DNA of 63,397 bases from contig CANMTO010000012.1 in assembly GCA_947500755.1 (NCBI GenBank), forward strand, positions 1-63,397. The letters run 5' to 3'. The translations under genes and the position numbers were made by a program. This DNA comes from Flavobacteriales bacterium (GTDB taxonomy: Bacteria; Bacteroidota; Bacteroidia; Flavobacteriales_D; Crocinitomicaceae). Positions 63,190-63,397 of this stretch are shown here, piece after piece (the stretch's first letter is position 1; each line of letters starts with the position of its first letter). The notes under the pieces were generated by a model. That model had not been told where the DNA came from, ran no database searches, and saw nothing but the letters and a program-made list of their open reading frames with translations.

Positions 63190-63397
63190 GTAAGTCTACG
63201 GGTTATTAGTACTACTCGGCTTTGACATTACTGTCTTTACACCTGTAGCCTATCAACGTGGTCGTCTACCACGGCCCTTAAAAGAAATCTCATCTTGAGG
63301 CGAGTTTCGTGCTTAGATGCTTTCAGCGCTTATCTCATCCATACATAGCTACCCTGCGATGCAGCTGGCGCCACAACAGGTACACCAGAGGTATGTC
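63190..63397 (-). rRNA. rrl: 23S ribosomal RNA, 3' end (cut by window edge)
   Basis: The minus strand reads, towards its end, CCGAGTAGTACTAATAACCC and GTAGACTTACAACTC, the usual 3' end of Bacteroidota 23S rRNA. Further in, TAAGCACGAAACTCGCCTCA and GATGAGATTTCTTTTAAGGG match the conserved domain VI sequence. Only the last 200 bases are in the window; the 23S body, 16S and any tRNA spacer lie to the right. The 3' boundary is approximate. Confidence 0.95.

Overview
The window is from a Bacteroidota chromosome, most likely Flavobacteriales (Crocinitomicaceae- or Cryomorphaceae-like; the family is an inference). Pointers are the SprA N-terminus beside ruvA, SprB repeats, PorP/SprF, type A and type B T9SS sorting domains, DUF4421, two carboxypeptidase-regulatory-like TonB receptors, an HU-CCDC81/SPOR protein, TAnnTTTG promoter -7 boxes and almost no Shine-Dalgarno sequences. 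Gene density is high, with many ATGA/TAATG overlaps.

Layout. 1-7717 (minus): DUF423 protein, then sucA-odhB-maeB-ruvA-sprA (TCA cycle, malic enzyme, Holliday junction helicase, T9SS translocon), with sprA cut by the left edge. 7769-9618 (plus): lipoprotein, Mrp ATPase and NifU-like protein (Fe-S handling). 9634-21297 (minus): aldehyde dehydrogenase, S9 peptidase and a 2463-residue surface protein with a 13-repeat stalk, a seven-blade RCC1-like propeller and a type A sorting domain. 21458-32276 (plus): a five-gene operon resembling sprCDBF, with a small exported protein, two 12-repeat SprB-type adhesins, a PorP/SprF protein and an OmpA/PD40/TPR protein. 32279-37135 (minus): a tightly overlapping run with methyltransferase, MbnP-like copper protein carrying a T9SS tail, MbnH-like dihaem peroxidase, SUFU-domain protein, EamA transporter and a GLPGLI-like protein. 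37221-44454: DUF4421 protein (plus), then a minus run with urocanase, RsmI-like methylase, low-molecular-weight phosphatase, an unknown membrane protein, GT2 and an LPG-synthase-like membrane protein. 44460-45492 (plus): ruvC and rnhA. 45484-52925 (minus): a PKD-repeat type B T9SS protein and a split metH controlled by a SAM-I riboswitch. 53150-62317: dgkA (plus), dprA (minus), two tandem TonB receptors, kdsB, HU-SPOR protein and a C1 peptidase (plus). 62970-63397 (minus): the end of an rRNA operon (terminator, 5S, 3' end of 23S).

A common theme is the cell surface: the T9SS translocon (SprA), its outer-membrane partners (PorP/SprF, OmpA protein) and at least five cargo proteins (giant RCC1 protein, two SprB-repeat adhesins, PKD protein, MbnP-like protein) are all here. 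The best candidates for something new are the MbnP/MbnH pair in which MbnP is re-tooled for T9SS export, the RCC1-propeller adhesin, and the roughly 480-residue unrecognised head of the first SprB-repeat adhesin. No CRISPR array, prophage, insertion sequence or tRNA was seen.
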